A stretch of DNA of 64,000 nucleotides from Rodentibacter caecimuris (lineage in GTDB: Bacteria > Pseudomonadota > Gammaproteobacteria > Enterobacterales > Pasteurellaceae). Position numbers and translations under genes: made by a program. Below, one piece after another: positions 25,159 through 35,235 of this stretch. The notes below the pieces were generated by a model. That model ran no database searches, was not told the origin of the DNA, and worked only from the letters and a program-made list of their open reading frames with translations. The stretch's first letter is position 1, and each line of letters starts with the position of its first letter. The DNA lies in NCBI RefSeq assembly GCF_001019715.1, contig NZ_BBXJ01000001.1, positions 1,116,001 through 1,180,000 on the forward strand, read 5' to 3'.

Positions 25159-25733
25159 TGGCTTATTCCGATTTGCTAATTTGGCAATACCAAGGAAAAC
25201 CAAAAGCTCTTGCTACAATCCAACTATTAGAAAATGTGATTGCACAAGGGTTTATTGATTTATATCAATTACAAAATGTCCTCAATATCGAAACCGCAAC
25301 AGGCGATCAGCTTGATTTAGTAGGTAAGCATGTAGGGCAAACTCGAGTTATCAACGGTTATCAGTTACGCAAGTTCTTCGGTTTTCAAAATGCGCAAAAT
25401 GCAATGGGTTTTAGTAGAACAAGACAAGGAGGCGGACAGTGGTACCGAAAACGAGATCCTCTCGCCGATTCTGTGCGGTTATCCGATGCAGACTATCGTT
25501 TCTTGATAAAATGTCGAATTATTAAAAATTATCAAATAGGCACGCTATCGAACATCATCGAAGCGTGCCGTTTTATTTTCGGCGTCGATTGTCGAGTGGT
25601 AGATAATTTAAATATGACCGTGACTGTGACCGTGAATAATGGTTTATCCACAGACTTTGTCAAGTACGCAATTAATCATCTTGATATTCTTCCGCGACAA
25701 GCCGGAACGGAAATTATTTTTGAACTCCAATAG
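25158..25733 (+). CDS. DUF2612 tail protein (gp I-like)
   Basis: A 191-residue protein with the DUF2612 signature: NIETATGDQLDLVGKHVGQT, DADYRFLIKCRIIKNYQIGT, and a C-terminal NHLDILPRQAGTEIIFEL. It links wedge and tail fibres. It overlaps the J gene by one base. Confidence 0.78.
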   Translation: MAYSDLLIWQYQGKPKALATIQLLENVIAQGFIDLYQLQNVLNIETATGDQLDLVGKHVGQTRVINGYQLRKFFGFQNAQNAMGFSRTRQGGGQWYRKRDPLADSVRLSDADYRFLIKCRIIKNYQIGTLSNIIEACRFIFGVDCRVVDNLNMTVTVTVNNGLSTDFVKYAINHLDILPRQAGTEIIFELQ

Positions 25734-25742
25734 AGGTGCTTT

Positions 25743-27371
25743 ATGGCATTACACAATAAACCAGATGAATACATTTTTGCTTCCGAGGCGAAACAGGGTG
25801 AAGTAGATAATTTTCCCGATCTACCAAGAGGGTGGGGAATTTCTTTTGAGCAAACAGGCGGCATTCCGCCAATGGAATGGTTTAACTACTTATTTAAACG
25901 AATAGATGAAAAATATGGTTACTTAATGCAGCGTGGTTTGTCGGAATGGTCAGCAACACAGGATTATCCTAAAGGCGCTTTTGTGCAACATAAAAACTTA
26001 AGTTATAAAGCATTAACAGCGAATAAAAGTAAGGAACCGGGAGCAGTGAATGCTGCTGATTGGCAACGATGGGGATTCACGCTAACGGAGATAGCCAAAG
26101 CTACGCTTCAGCAAGCGGGCATAGTCCAATTAAATTCTGCAACCAACAGCACCAGCGAAACGCAAGCGGCAACGCCAAAAGCGGTAAAAACCGTCAAAGA
26201 CCAACTCGACAGTGTACAACGCAATCAGGCTAACTACATCCCAAACAGCAAAAAATCCAATGCGGTTAATAGTGCGTCATCTGATACGGTGGCAACTTCG
26301 GTTGCGGTTAAAACAGCTTATGACAAAGGAGTGGAAGCAAAAAACGCTGCTGATAATGCTAACAACAATGTAAACAGACGTGCGTTTGGACTTGCATTAT
26401 CAAACGAGGATTTAAACAGCATTGCTGTTACCGGCATTTACGGACAATCTTTAAATTCCAACTCAACATCAGCTCGACATTATCCAATAGAACAAGCCGG
26501 GAAGCTGATAGTGACTGGAAGCTCCGGCTTTGGCGCACAGCAGCTTTATATCAGTTATCACGATAATCACATTTATGCGCGAGGGAAAAATCAAAATGGT
26601 TGGAGTGACTGGAAACGCATTGACGGCTTAAACGGAGTGTCAAAATCGGGCGATACGATGACCGGAAATCTGGTCATTGATACGGATGATTCGTTGCTTA
26701 AAGGTAAAAGAAGCGGGGTGAATAAATATGCTGTCGGGCTACGAAATAGTACAAGTAACGATGTTGTCGTGCTCAATTATACTGATAATACCTCGATCGA
26801 ATTGCTTGCGAATTCGGTTTACTCAAATAAAACGCTTGTCGCGCCGGGAATGATTCTGGAGGATTCTGATTGGACGGGATTAAATATAAAAAATTTATCG
26901 GGTCGCTACGTCAGATTTGAAGGCAATCCTCATTCCGCAACTAACATGCTGACTATTATGTATAGGGAAGCAAACGGAACAAATATTAATACGGTTTCTT
27001 TGCGGAAGAAAGGCGGTACGCTGGCATTACTTGAAGATTTTACCTATCAAAAAATTGGTAATTTCGAAGTTAGACGCTATCCAGACGGAACGATGATTCA
27101 GACTTATTTCGCTGAATTCAATGATATTTTCGGCGCTAACTCCGGACTGGGCGGTTCTGGGCAAAAACAATTAACTTGGGCTGCGGCTTTTGTTGGTAAA
27201 CCCATAGTGTTTGGCAACATCACCACATCTCTAGAGGAGAATCATAATGCAGGAGTAAATATACTTACTAAATCAACAAACACTACATTATATTGGTATA
27301 ACTATGAGAGTGGTAGCGCTAATCAGAGGTTGTGCCGCTTGCAATTTTTGGCAATCGGGAGATGGAGATAA
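25743..27371 (+). CDS. Tail fibre protein
   Basis: A 542-residue adhesin. The N-terminal 100 residues bind the baseplate and include a carbohydrate-binding-like WSATQDYPKGAFVQHKNLSY. A fibre repeat (QAGIVQLNSATNSTSETQAA, TPKAVKTVKDQ) and a pyocin-knob-like segment (LNSIAVTGIYGQSLNSN, GWSDWKRIDG) follow. The C-terminus is a beta-rich tip that should bind the host surface. Its stop overlaps the assembly-protein start (TAATGG). Confidence 0.83.
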   Translation: MALHNKPDEYIFASEAKQGEVDNFPDLPRGWGISFEQTGGIPPMEWFNYLFKRIDEKYGYLMQRGLSEWSATQDYPKGAFVQHKNLSYKALTANKSKEPGAVNAADWQRWGFTLTEIAKATLQQAGIVQLNSATNSTSETQAATPKAVKTVKDQLDSVQRNQANYIPNSKKSNAVNSASSDTVATSVAVKTAYDKGVEAKNAADNANNNVNRRAFGLALSNEDLNSIAVTGIYGQSLNSNSTSARHYPIEQAGKLIVTGSSGFGAQQLYISYHDNHIYARGKNQNGWSDWKRIDGLNGVSKSGDTMTGNLVIDTDDSLLKGKRSGVNKYAVGLRNSTSNDVVVLNYTDNTSIELLANSVYSNKTLVAPGMILEDSDWTGLNIKNLSGRYVRFEGNPHSATNMLTIMYREANGTNINTVSLRKKGGTLALLEDFTYQKIGNFEVRRYPDGTMIQTYFAEFNDIFGANSGLGGSGQKQLTWAAAFVGKPIVFGNITTSLEENHNAGVNILTKSTNTTLYWYNYESGSANQRLCRLQFLAIGRWR

Positions 27372-27964
27372 TGGCAATTTATTTTAAAGACGGATTTTTT
27401 AATGATGATTTTGGCGGGTTTGTGCCGGAAGGCGCGATAGAAATCAGCGAAGAAAAATATATTGAGTTGCTTGAGGGGCAAGAGCAAGGAAAACAAATCA
27501 TCAGTGATAAACAAGGAACCCCAGTACTGCTTGAGCCACAACCCAGTCCGGCTCACGAATTAAAAGATGGTGAGTGGATTATTTCAAAAACCAAAATAAC
27601 CGCACTTACCACCCAACGCAAAACAACCCTTTTACAACGCATTGCGGACAAAACCGATCAATTTAAAATGCAATATCTGCAAGGGTATTCTCAAGCCGAG
27701 ATTGACAGTTTTTACCGTCAAGAACGTGAAGCGAGAAATGAATTGCCGGAAATGATTTTAACTGAAATCTTCAAGGGTCGTGACGACTTAAAAAACATTG
27801 AAGAGTTGAAACAAAAAGTCATCGAAAAAGCGGATTTGTTCGCCATTGTGATGGGTAAACTTTTTGCAATTAAGCAAAATTTTGAAACCCATATCGAACA
27901 AGCGCAAACGTTAGAAGAACTAGACCAAATTGAACAGGAGATTGAGCAATGGCAAAAACTGTAA
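27371..27964 (+). CDS. Tail fibre assembly protein
   Basis: From ATG 27371 the product is 197 residues. The front is beta-rich (IYFKDGFFNDDFGGFVPEGA, IEISEEKYIELLEGQEQGKQ), the usual start of fibre-assembly chaperones; the rest is helical. The earlier start at 27332 lies inside the fibre gene without a ribosome site. The 3' end overlaps the next gene by 16 bases. Confidence 0.72.
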   Translation: MAIYFKDGFFNDDFGGFVPEGAIEISEEKYIELLEGQEQGKQIISDKQGTPVLLEPQPSPAHELKDGEWIISKTKITALTTQRKTTLLQRIADKTDQFKMQYLQGYSQAEIDSFYRQEREARNELPEMILTEIFKGRDDLKNIEELKQKVIEKADLFAIVMGKLFAIKQNFETHIEQAQTLEELDQIEQEIEQWQKL

Positions 27965-28221
27965 AACACAAGTTAAAAAATTGGGGTTATAACGTCATTA
28001 TCGCGATTGACCAATTATTTAACGCACTCACGGGCGGTGGTGCAGATGAAACATTATCCAGCCGCACCTACCGCCGTGCGGTTTTAACGCAAGGTAAGCC
28101 GAAAAAACGTTGGCAAGTGTTATATCGCCTGATTAACGGGCTGTTTTTTGACAAAAATCACTGTAAAACCGCTTATGAAAGTGAGCTTTCCCGCAAACAA
28201 TATCCACAGGATTTTGCATAA
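27949..28221 (+). CDS. Small basic phage protein at the end of the tail operon
   Basis: A 90-residue basic protein starting inside the fibre-assembly gene. It shows SSRTYRRAVLTQGKPKKRWQ, a segment I associate with conserved short proteins at the right end of Pasteurellaceae prophages. Function unknown. It is the last intact gene of the prophage. Confidence 0.6.
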   Translation: MAKTVKHKLKNWGYNVIIAIDQLFNALTGGGADETLSSRTYRRAVLTQGKPKKRWQVLYRLINGLFFDKNHCKTAYESELSRKQYPQDFA

Positions 28222-28224
28222 CAA

Positions 28225-28252
28225 AAAGTGCGGTCAAAATCGACCGCACTTT
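28225..28252 (+). terminator. Terminator made of two inverted uptake sequences
   Basis: AAAGTGCGGTC (28225-28235) and GACCGCACTTT (28242-28252) form an 11-bp stem after the last tail gene. Each arm holds the 9-base uptake word. Paired uptake words serve as terminators in this family of bacteria. Confidence 0.75.
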
Positions 28253-28257
28253 GTTAA

Positions 28258-28561
28258 TTTACTGCTCACACTTTCCCCCAATTTGCTGATATTGATTTTG
28301 CAATTAAACGATCTGAATTTGAATTTAATTCACCTAAGCAAATCGGTAACAAATTTGTTATTCCTGTTTCCGAGTATTCGTAGTGGAGACGGCAATATTA
28401 CACCTTCATTCATTATGCGTAAAGTGGAATATCGTTTAAATAGTAAAGTTCAAAAAGGTATTCTTGAAGATATGAGTGAGCCTTACATTTTTAGTGCTGA
28501 TACAGCGGAAGAATTACAAGGTTCAGTTGAGGTGTGGTACAAGGGAGAACAAATTCAGTAG
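28258..28561 (+). pseudogene. Remnant of an unidentified gene near the prophage right end
   Basis: Two short open stretches in different frames look like pieces of one protein. The first (to TAG 28381-28383) contains TFPQFADIDFAIKRSEFEFN and KQIGNKFVIPVSEYS. The second (to 28561) contains MRKVEYRLNSKVQKGILEDM and FSADTAEELQGSVEVWYKG. There is no start codon with a ribosome site for the first piece. Origin unknown; probably a decayed accessory gene. Confidence 0.4.
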
Positions 28562-28572
28562 GAGTTGATAAA

Positions 28573-28598
28573 AGCGCGGTAGGTTTACCGTGCTTTTT
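28573..28598 (+). terminator. Intrinsic terminator
   Basis: AGCGCGGTA (28573-28581) pairs with TACCGTGCT (28586-28594, one G-T pair), with five T after it. It follows the gene remnant. Confidence 0.65.
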
Positions 28599-28752
28599 CA
28601 TAATTTGGGAAGGGTAAAATGAATTGATTGTTTGACGTAAATTTGACGCAATAGGTGTTAAAAGGTACAAAAAGCTATAAATGTAATTTAGTTTGAGATA
28701 ATACAAGTCATTGATTTTGTTTGTTATTTATTTTGATTTATTTATAATTTAC

Positions 28753-28809
28753 AGGATTCAAAATCCGCCGGTGAATAACCGTGTCGGTTCGAGTCCGACC
28801 CTAGCGCCA
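28753..28809 (+). other. 3' fragment of tRNA-Leu(CAA); probable prophage attR
   Basis: The stretch reads as the anticodon arm (loop with CAA), long variable arm, T arm (GTCGGTTCGAGTCCGAC) and acceptor 3' strand with encoded CCA of a leucine tRNA. The acceptor 5' strand and D arm are missing; unrelated AT-rich DNA precedes it. A tRNA 3' fragment at the end of a prophage is the usual mark of integration into that tRNA gene; the intact copy should lie at the left end outside the window. Region 28599-28752 shows nothing else. Confidence 0.75.
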
Positions 28810-28825
28810 AACAAAATTTCAAACA

Positions 28826-28854
28826 CAAAAAGCCGCTTTAATAACGGCTTTTTG
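28826..28854 (+). terminator. Intrinsic terminator after the tRNA fragment
   Basis: CAAAAAGCCG (28826-28835) faces CGGCTTTTTG (28845-28854). It probably belonged to the original tRNA transcription unit. Bases 28855-28936 show no further feature. Confidence 0.65.
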
Positions 28855-28936
28855 TTTGCTTTTTCTGTCTTATTTTCAGCAGTAATTTCTAAGCAGTTAC
28901 GAAAGTTAAAAAGGGCTTCCTGCATTTTTTGGAGAA

Positions 28937-28965
28937 AAAACCGGATACTTTTACAATCCGGTTTT
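28937..28965 (-). terminator. Terminator of metE
   Basis: AAAACCGGAT (28937-28946) and ATCCGGTTTT (28956-28965) form a 10-bp stem just past the metE stop; the A-rich flank gives U residues on the metE transcript. Confidence 0.75.
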
Positions 28966-28976
28966 CTTTATTAAGG

Positions 28977-31250
28977 TTAATTTAATTTTTCACGCAGTTT
29001 TTTCGTAACATCGACCATCACTTTCAATTGTTCTAGCGTTTCTTTCCAGCCTCGGGTTTTAAGACCACAGTCCGGATTGACCCATAAACGTTCTTTCGGT
29101 ACAACGGCAAGGGCTTTGTGTAACAATTGCTCGATTTCTTCAGCGGTCGGTACTCGTGGGCTATGAATGTCATACACGCCCGGGCCGATGTCGTTCGGAT
29201 ATTTAAAATCACTGAAAGCCGTAAGTAGTTCCATATCGGAACGTGAGGTTTCAATCGTGATAACATCGGCATCTAAAGCAGCAATTGCCGGTAAAATGTC
29301 GTTAAACTCGGAATAACACATATGGGTATGTATTTGAGTATCATCTTGGCAGCCCATCGAGCTTAAACGGAAGGCTTCACCGGCCCATTGTAAATAGTTG
29401 TCCCAATCGGCACGTTTGAGCGGTAAACCTTCGCGAATTGCTGGTTCGTCTATTTGAATGACTTTAATGCCGGCTTTTTCTAAATCCAATACTTCATCGG
29501 AAAGCGCCACCGCAATTTGCTTACATACCGTTGAACGTGGAATATCATTACGTACAAACGACCATTGTAAAATAGTAACAGGACCGGTAAGCATACCTTT
29601 CATCACTTTTTGGGTGAGACTTTGGGCATATTGAGACCAACGCACGGTCATTGGTTCAGGGCGAACCACATCACCATAAATCACCGGTGGTTTCACACAG
29701 CGAGAGCCATAACTTTGTACCCAACCGAATTTGGTGAAAGCAAAGCCATCTAACAATTCGCCAAAATATTCCACCATGTCATTACGTTCAGCTTCCCCGT
29801 GAACCAACACATCAAGATCCAATTTTTCTTGTTCACGCACGACTAATTCAATTTCTTTTTTCATAGCTGCTTCGTAATCCGCCAAACTTAACTCACCTTT
29901 TTTAAAGGCGGCACGGGCTAAGCGGATTTCCTTAGTTTGTGGAAAAGATCCTATCGTGGTTGTCGGGAGTAATGGCAGGTTTAACCAGACATTTTGTAAT
30001 TTAATTCGTTCGGCAAAAGGTGATTGACGTTGATCCGCACCTTTCGGCAGACTTGCCAAACGCTCAGCCACTTCTGGGCGATGAATATCTTTTGAGGCAG
30101 CTCGGCTATCAGCCGCTGCTTGGTTTTCATCAAGTTCTGCTTGTACAGCGCTTCTGCCTTGCTCAAGTGCGGTCTTAATAACGCGTAATTCTTGAATTTT
30201 TTGCAACGTGAAAGCAAGCCAGTTGTAAAGCTCGGGTTTATTTGCCTGTAATTGGGTTTCCTCCGTTAGATTGTAAGGCGTATGGAGTAGGGAGCAGCTA
30301 GGTGCAATCCATAAACGTTCGTCCAATTTGGCTTTTAATGGTTCTACAATATCTAATACTTGATTTAAATTTGCACGCCAAATGTTGCGACCGTCAATAA
30401 TACCTACGGATAATATTTTATCGTAATCACCAAAAGCGGAAAGTTGCTCGGGTGCACGCACTAAATCAATGTGTAATCCGGCAATCGGCAGAGATTTTAA
30501 TAAATTGGCGTGTTCTGCCGCAGAGCCAAAATAGGTTGCAAGCAACAGTTTGGTATTCACTTGTGTGCTTAATGTCGCATATACCTCCTTGTAGGCGGCA
30601 ACCCATTCCGAAGGTAAATCTAAAACCAGCGCCGGTTCATCAATTTGAATATATTCCACACCTTCTGCCGCGAGTGCATTGAGGATTTCCACATAAACCG
30701 GAAGAAGTTTCGGAAGTAAATCAAAGCGATTAAATGCCGCACCTTTTTCTTTGCCCAGCCATAAGAAGGTTAATGGCCCGACAATAGTTGGTTTCGCATT
30801 TAATCCAAGCGCTTTGGCTTCACGAATTTGTTCTACATAATGGGAAGAATTGGCTTTAAATTCAGTATCCGCATGGAATTCCGGCACAAGATAGTGATAG
30901 TTGGTATCAAACCATTTTGTCATTTCAATGGCAAATTGGTTTTTGTTACCGCGAGCTAGTTGGAAATACTGATCGAGGGTTAAATTTTGGCTATCAAATC
31001 TGAAACGAGCAGGAATCGCGCCCGTTGCAACTTGTAAATCCAGAATGTGATCATAGAAAGTAAAATCTGCCACCGCTACATAGTCCGCATTTGCCTCAGC
31101 TTGGTGTTTCCAGTTAATTTCTCTGAGTTTCTTGGCGATATCCAATAAATCTTGTTCGGAAATTTCACCGCGCCAATAACGCTCTTGGGCAAATTTTAAT
31201 TCACGTTTTGCTCCCACACGCGGAAAGCCGGATAAATGAAATGTTGTCAT
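28977..31250 (-). CDS. metE: Cobalamin-independent methionine synthase MetE
   Basis: A 757-residue enzyme that transfers a methyl group from 5-methyltetrahydropteroyl-triglutamate to homocysteine, the last step of methionine synthesis. It has the full two-barrel length. The zinc and substrate motifs are visible in the C-terminal barrel: [38 protein letters not shown] and [11 protein letters not shown]. The start is ATG at 31250, with GGGAGTTATT upstream; the longer frame to 31286 has no ribosome site. The 200 bases upstream are AT-rich. I found no clear MetR box there. Confidence 0.96.
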   Translation of the reverse strand: MTTFHLSGFPRVGAKRELKFAQERYWRGEISEQDLLDIAKKLREINWKHQAEANADYVAVADFTFYDHILDLQVATGAIPARFRFDSQNLTLDQYFQLARGNKNQFAIEMTKWFDTNYHYLVPEFHADTEFKANSSHYVEQIREAKALGLNAKPTIVGPLTFLWLGKEKGAAFNRFDLLPKLLPVYVEILNALAAEGVEYIQIDEPALVLDLPSEWVAAYKEVYATLSTQVNTKLLLATYFGSAAEHANLLKSLPIAGLHIDLVRAPEQLSAFGDYDKILSVGIIDGRNIWRANLNQVLDIVEPLKAKLDERLWIAPSCSLLHTPYNLTEETQLQANKPELYNWLAFTLQKIQELRVIKTALEQGRSAVQAELDENQAAADSRAASKDIHRPEVAERLASLPKGADQRQSPFAERIKLQNVWLNLPLLPTTTIGSFPQTKEIRLARAAFKKGELSLADYEAAMKKEIELVVREQEKLDLDVLVHGEAERNDMVEYFGELLDGFAFTKFGWVQSYGSRCVKPPVIYGDVVRPEPMTVRWSQYAQSLTQKVMKGMLTGPVTILQWSFVRNDIPRSTVCKQIAVALSDEVLDLEKAGIKVIQIDEPAIREGLPLKRADWDNYLQWAGEAFRLSSMGCQDDTQIHTHMCYSEFNDILPAIAALDADVITIETSRSDMELLTAFSDFKYPNDIGPGVYDIHSPRVPTAEEIEQLLHKALAVVPKERLWVNPDCGLKTRGWKETLEQLKVMVDVTKKLREKLN

Positions 31251-31458
31251 AATAACTCCCTGATAAAATGATATTGTGTTGCTCACTGTTTAGGAGTATA
31301 GAATGAGTTTTTTTTGATTATTATGCAAATTTATTATTTTCAATAAATTTATGAATTATTTTAATGATTATGCGTGGTGAAAAATGAAAAACGTTTAAAG
31401 TGGATCAATGCTTAAAAAAGTCGAATATAAAAAACCATTGATTGAGGTTATACTGTAA

Positions 31459-32744
31459 TGGTACAAGTTCAATGAAAATGTAAGGGCAAGCGGTAGTGTC
31501 AGTATTGCGGATATCAGCCATTTTGAAGTATTAAAATTTGATTTTCTGGTGTCGCTGATTGCCGACAAACTCTATACCCGAACGGCAAAATATACTAAAT
31601 CACGCCAACAAAACGAAGTGGTGCGGGCGGTCAAAAATATTCACCGCATTTATGAAATTAACCCCTTTACCAAACAGGCGGAAATCAAACAAAACAAAGT
31701 CATAAACCGCGACATTCGCATTAAAGCCCGTTATCCTTCGCCCCCTAAACCCCATCCCAAATCGCACCCGCTCTACCAATTGGACGGTGCGCCGACACTA
31801 AAAATCCACGAAGAGGGTTATCGGGTACTCAATCCGAGAGGGCAACTTGCCGGCTTACAAAAAATGTTGGGTTACTCGGTGATATTCGGTTATATCTGGC
31901 AAAGTAACAGCGCCACCACCGCATCGGTTACGGATACGAAGCCTATTACAAAGGGAATACCGTGGGCATGTATGCCGCAATCATGCGGGGTTCGGGTACT
32001 TTACTGTCCAGTACCTCAATTGGTTTAATCGGTGTCGCCAAAGCCACTACCAATATGCAATGGCTGGTCAGGTTTGGTTATGTGGGGCTGGCTGCTGGTT
32101 CAGTGATTTTAGTGGCGGGTATCATCACAGACTTTTTCAAACAACCGGATATTGTCACTTGGGTGGATAATGGATTTTGGGGCGGAAGTGAGCAGTATTG
32201 GGGGAGAGAGGTAAGAGCTTATGAGTGGGAAGGAAAAGAGAGATTAAGTAATTTTGATAAGCAGCTTGAAGACTCTCTTTTTACTACGAGTAAATCTGTA
32301 AGCAAATATTATCAAATTGAAATACAGCGTTACTTTAGTTTTTCCAGAGAAATTGAAGTACATGATGAAAGTCAATTTCTCTTTTTTGTGAACTATAAAG
32401 GCATTTATAGTCAAGCGGATGCGGATAAAATCAGGATTGAAAGCCCGATAACGGTGCGTTGTCCGGCAACCCCAAAAACTATTTATGATCCCCCTTATAA
32501 TGAATATCGGGTTGAGGGAAATACATTGCGCTACCAGGTACTGTTTGAAACGGAAGGCGTCGCCAAAATTATCATTTCGCCACAACACCTCACCGGTTAT
32601 TTACGGGCAAAACAATATTATTTTCCGACACCGGTACAATTTAATTACGGTGACATTAATTATTTATCAATGAGTGTGTCAATCCCCACTTATCAGGGCA
32701 GTGAATATCGAAAACATTCAAATCAAACTGCATTTAACTTTTAA
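31459..32744 (+). pseudogene. Decayed T6SS-type effector gene (5' truncated, frameshifted)
   Basis: Two frames carry one protein. The first (31459-about 31920) includes DISHFEVLKFDFLVSLIADK and LQKMLGYSVIFGY. The second (about 31920-32744) includes GYGYEAYYKGNTVGMYAAIM, a membrane pair (LVRFGYVGLAAGSVILVAGI), and DNGFWGGSEQYWG. This looks like the C-terminal part of a large T6SS-associated effector of the BTH_I2691-like group. No upstream half or start is present, and the two frames are joined by a shift near 31920. Family call is from memory and moderate. Confidence 0.6.
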
Positions 32745-32754
32745 AGGATAACCG

Positions 32755-33753
32755 ATGAAATTTCTCGAAAAATGGCTTCATTTTTACCGCACTTATACTT
32801 TGAGCTATTCCATTCGTCGGGTGAATCCCGATGAATTGGAAATTCGCCATTTAATTTTAGATGCCTTTCCCAGAGGGATGATTCGTCTGATCTTTTTAGC
32901 GATTTTAGGTGTCATTGCCTTTATTGATCTTCAATATGGCGTTAGCCCCTTTGATAATCAAATTAAAGCAATTAAATATGATTTTGAATGGGCTTTTGAA
33001 CCAGATAAGTTTATTTTACCTTTATATCAAGATCATGTAGAACTACATAATGATCCTGTATTTACAGGTCGATATCCAAATTCTAAAGTGATGAAATATG
33101 AAGATTATAGACTTCTTTATGTTGAAGATGATAATTGGCGTTTAATTCGCCCTATTTTTCATGTGATCTGGCCGTTATTGCTTCTTTGCATTTTATTCCC
33201 GCCACGCCCTCGTGGCATTCGGATTAACCGGAAGAAAAAAGTGATTTATCAACAACACTTAGGTAAAGAATATTGGTTGGCATTTATACCGGAAGAGGGC
33301 GATCCGTTAAGTGGTATTGTTTATAGCCTTGACGGGCTTTATCCTTTTAGTCTAACAGGGCGTTATTCTTTACAAATCGGCATACCGGATAAAGCAGGAA
33401 AACTGCCTTTTTTAATGTACGGTTGTTACCCCAACCCAAGCCTTGAACACAACCGCTACCTGTTACGTGCCATTCGGGATTTTGTACGTGAAAACAATCC
33501 CGAAAGCCTGAAATATATCGGGCGTTGCTATAAATTGCCGTGGCTAAACCCGTTAATTTTCCTGTTCAACGTAGGCAGTATTTTCCGTATGCCGTTTAAC
33601 CAAAAACTGGCGGATAAACAGATTGAGACGGAACTAAAAGCATGGAAAAAGCGCAATGAAAACAGTAAAAAGCATTGGTTCGACGCGGTGCAATGCCAAC
33701 AACAAAGTGTCAATCAACAACTGGCGGAATTAAAAATGGATAATAAAATCTAG
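32755..33753 (+). CDS. DUF6708-like membrane protein, probable partner of the decayed effector
   Basis: A 332-residue protein with two or three membrane segments (MIRLIFLAILGVIAFIDLQY; VIWPLLLLCILFP) and the RPRGIRINRKKKVIYQQHLG pattern of DUF6708 proteins, found next to T6SS effectors. It starts 10 bases after the effector frame with AAAGGA upstream. The gene is intact while its partner is broken, consistent with an immunity role that outlived the toxin. That role is inferred from context. Confidence 0.6.
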   Translation: MKFLEKWLHFYRTYTLSYSIRRVNPDELEIRHLILDAFPRGMIRLIFLAILGVIAFIDLQYGVSPFDNQIKAIKYDFEWAFEPDKFILPLYQDHVELHNDPVFTGRYPNSKVMKYEDYRLLYVEDDNWRLIRPIFHVIWPLLLLCILFPPRPRGIRINRKKKVIYQQHLGKEYWLAFIPEEGDPLSGIVYSLDGLYPFSLTGRYSLQIGIPDKAGKLPFLMYGCYPNPSLEHNRYLLRAIRDFVRENNPESLKYIGRCYKLPWLNPLIFLFNVGSIFRMPFNQKLADKQIETELKAWKKRNENSKKHWFDAVQCQQQSVNQQLAELKMDNKI

Positions 33754-33771
33754 CCAAAATTGACCGCACTT

Positions 33772-33799
33772 TGTGCTGTTTTAAAAATAAAACAGCACA
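33772..33799. terminator. Bidirectional terminator between convergent genes
   Basis: TGTGCTGTTTTA (33772-33783) pairs perfectly with TAAAACAGCACA (33788-33799). It lies between the DUF6708-like gene and tusE, which converge. An uptake word precedes it. Confidence 0.75.
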
Positions 33800-33823
33800 A
33801 TCGGCTATAAGCGAATCAAAGAG

Positions 33824-34153
33824 TTATAAGCATTTTGCCGGTTTTGGCAAGCCGGCTAATTTTGTTGCTTGTTTTGCCGGACCTTCAGGGAATAAACGTT
33901 GTAAATAGCGACTGTTGCCTTTATCTTCGCCCAATTTTTCAGCCATCGCTTTTACTAACATACGAATAGCGGGAGAGGTGTTGTATTCTTGATAAAAATC
34001 CCGCACAAAATAAATCACTTCCCAATGAGCGGGAGAAAGTTCAATGTTTTCCTGCTGTGCGATGGCTTTGGCAACTTCTTCATTCCAATCGGCAAGATTG
34101 GTGAGATAGCCCGATGAATCGGTTTTAATTGGCTTTCCTTGTACTTCAATCAT
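33824..34153 (-). CDS. tusE: Sulfur relay protein TusE (DsrC family)
   Basis: A 109-residue protein, the same length as E. coli TusE. It shows [20 protein letters not shown] and [19 protein letters not shown], and the catalytic cysteine is next to last (AKCL). TusE accepts sulfur from TusBCD and passes it to MnmA for 2-thiouridine in tRNA. It lies one base downstream of ttcA, another tRNA thiolation gene. Confidence 0.93.
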   Translation of the reverse strand: MIEVQGKPIKTDSSGYLTNLADWNEEVAKAIAQQENIELSPAHWEVIYFVRDFYQEYNTSPAIRMLVKAMAEKLGEDKGNSRYLQRLFPEGPAKQATKLAGLPKPAKCL

Positions 34154-34154
34154 T

Positions 34155-35087
34155 TTATTTTACTTCTTTAAAACTAATCATGTCCTGATCAGAAAAATCA
34201 ATCGATTCTTCATTATCAAATTGCATCGGTTCGATTCGTTCTTCATCAAATGCCGTGTCGCCTTCAACGCCTTCTAATAATTGCCCGTGCCGAATATTTT
34301 TAAAATCAAAGAGTTTTGGGTCGCACAAATGTGACAACGTGATATTTTGCATTGCACTAAACATGGTTTCTAAACGTCCCGGATATTGGCGATCCCAAGT
34401 ATTCAGCATTTCTTTCACCACTTGACGTTGCAAATTGGGCTGAGAGCCGCACAAATTACACGGAATAATTGGAAATTTTTTCGCAACGGCGTATTTCTCA
34501 ATATCTTTTTCTTTACAGTAGGCTAAAGGGCGAATCACAATGTGTTTGCCGTCGTCTGAAATTAATTTAGGCGGCATTGATTTTAATTTTCCGCCGTAAA
34601 ACATATTCAAGAAAAGGGTCGCCAGCATATCGTCACGATGATGCCCAAGGGCGATTTTTGTCGCACCTAATTCTGTCGCCGTGCGATAGAGAATACCACG
34701 GCGTAGGCGGGAGCAGAGTGAGCAAGTGGTTTTCCCTTCAGGAATTTTTTCTTTTACAATGCCGTAGGTATTTTCTTGCACGATTTTGTGATCTACGCCA
34801 ATACTTTCTAAATAAGTCGGCAGAACATGTTCCGGAAAACCCGGTTGTTTTTGGTCAAGATTCACCGCCACAATATCAAACTTAACCGGGGCGCTTTGTT
34901 GTAAATTTAACAGAATATCCAAAAGCGTATAACTGTCTTTTCCGCCAGATAAGCAGACCATCACCTTGTCGCCATTTTCGATCATAGCAAAATCCGCAAT
35001 CGCATTTCCCACATTACGGCGCAAGCGTTTTTGTAATTTATTGAAGTTGTAAGTTTGTTTTTTTTCTTGTTGGGTTAATTCGGTCAT
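34155..35087 (-). CDS. ttcA: tRNA 2-thiocytidine synthetase TtcA
   Basis: A 310-residue ATP-dependent enzyme that makes 2-thiocytidine at position 32 of tRNAs with an iron-sulfur cluster. The PP-loop SGGKDS is at residues 47-52, the cluster cysteines are in CSLC (122 and 125), and a further CNLC lies near 213. Length matches E. coli TtcA (311). It is divergent from mukF, with about 150 bases between them containing an uptake word. Confidence 0.96.
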   Translation of the reverse strand: MTELTQQEKKQTYNFNKLQKRLRRNVGNAIADFAMIENGDKVMVCLSGGKDSYTLLDILLNLQQSAPVKFDIVAVNLDQKQPGFPEHVLPTYLESIGVDHKIVQENTYGIVKEKIPEGKTTCSLCSRLRRGILYRTATELGATKIALGHHRDDMLATLFLNMFYGGKLKSMPPKLISDDGKHIVIRPLAYCKEKDIEKYAVAKKFPIIPCNLCGSQPNLQRQVVKEMLNTWDRQYPGRLETMFSAMQNITLSHLCDPKLFDFKNIRHGQLLEGVEGDTAFDEERIEPMQFDNEESIDFSDQDMISFKEVK

Positions 35088-35235
35088 TCTGTTTTGGACT
35101 TATTGATGAAAAGCGCACATTATACGTGAAAAATGCTAAAAGTGCGGTCAATTCAAAAGAAGATTTTTAAGATTTACAAAAATTCCTGTATAATTGCCTC
35201 AATTTTTTGTTCAATTTTAACGCGCTATCATTTCA

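Noticed and set aside
28148..28561. Single 137-codon plus-strand frame at the prophage right end
   Set aside because: Its start lies inside the preceding gene and its middle part reads as low-complexity out-of-frame protein. The sequence fits better as two pieces of a decayed gene.
28740..28809. Complete tRNA-Leu gene
   Set aside because: Only the anticodon arm onward is present. The acceptor 5' strand and D arm are missing, so it is an attachment-site fragment.
31251..31458. MetR operator or S-adenosylmethionine riboswitch upstream of metE
   Set aside because: I found no TGAA-N5-TTCA box and no riboswitch-like conserved core in this AT-rich stretch.
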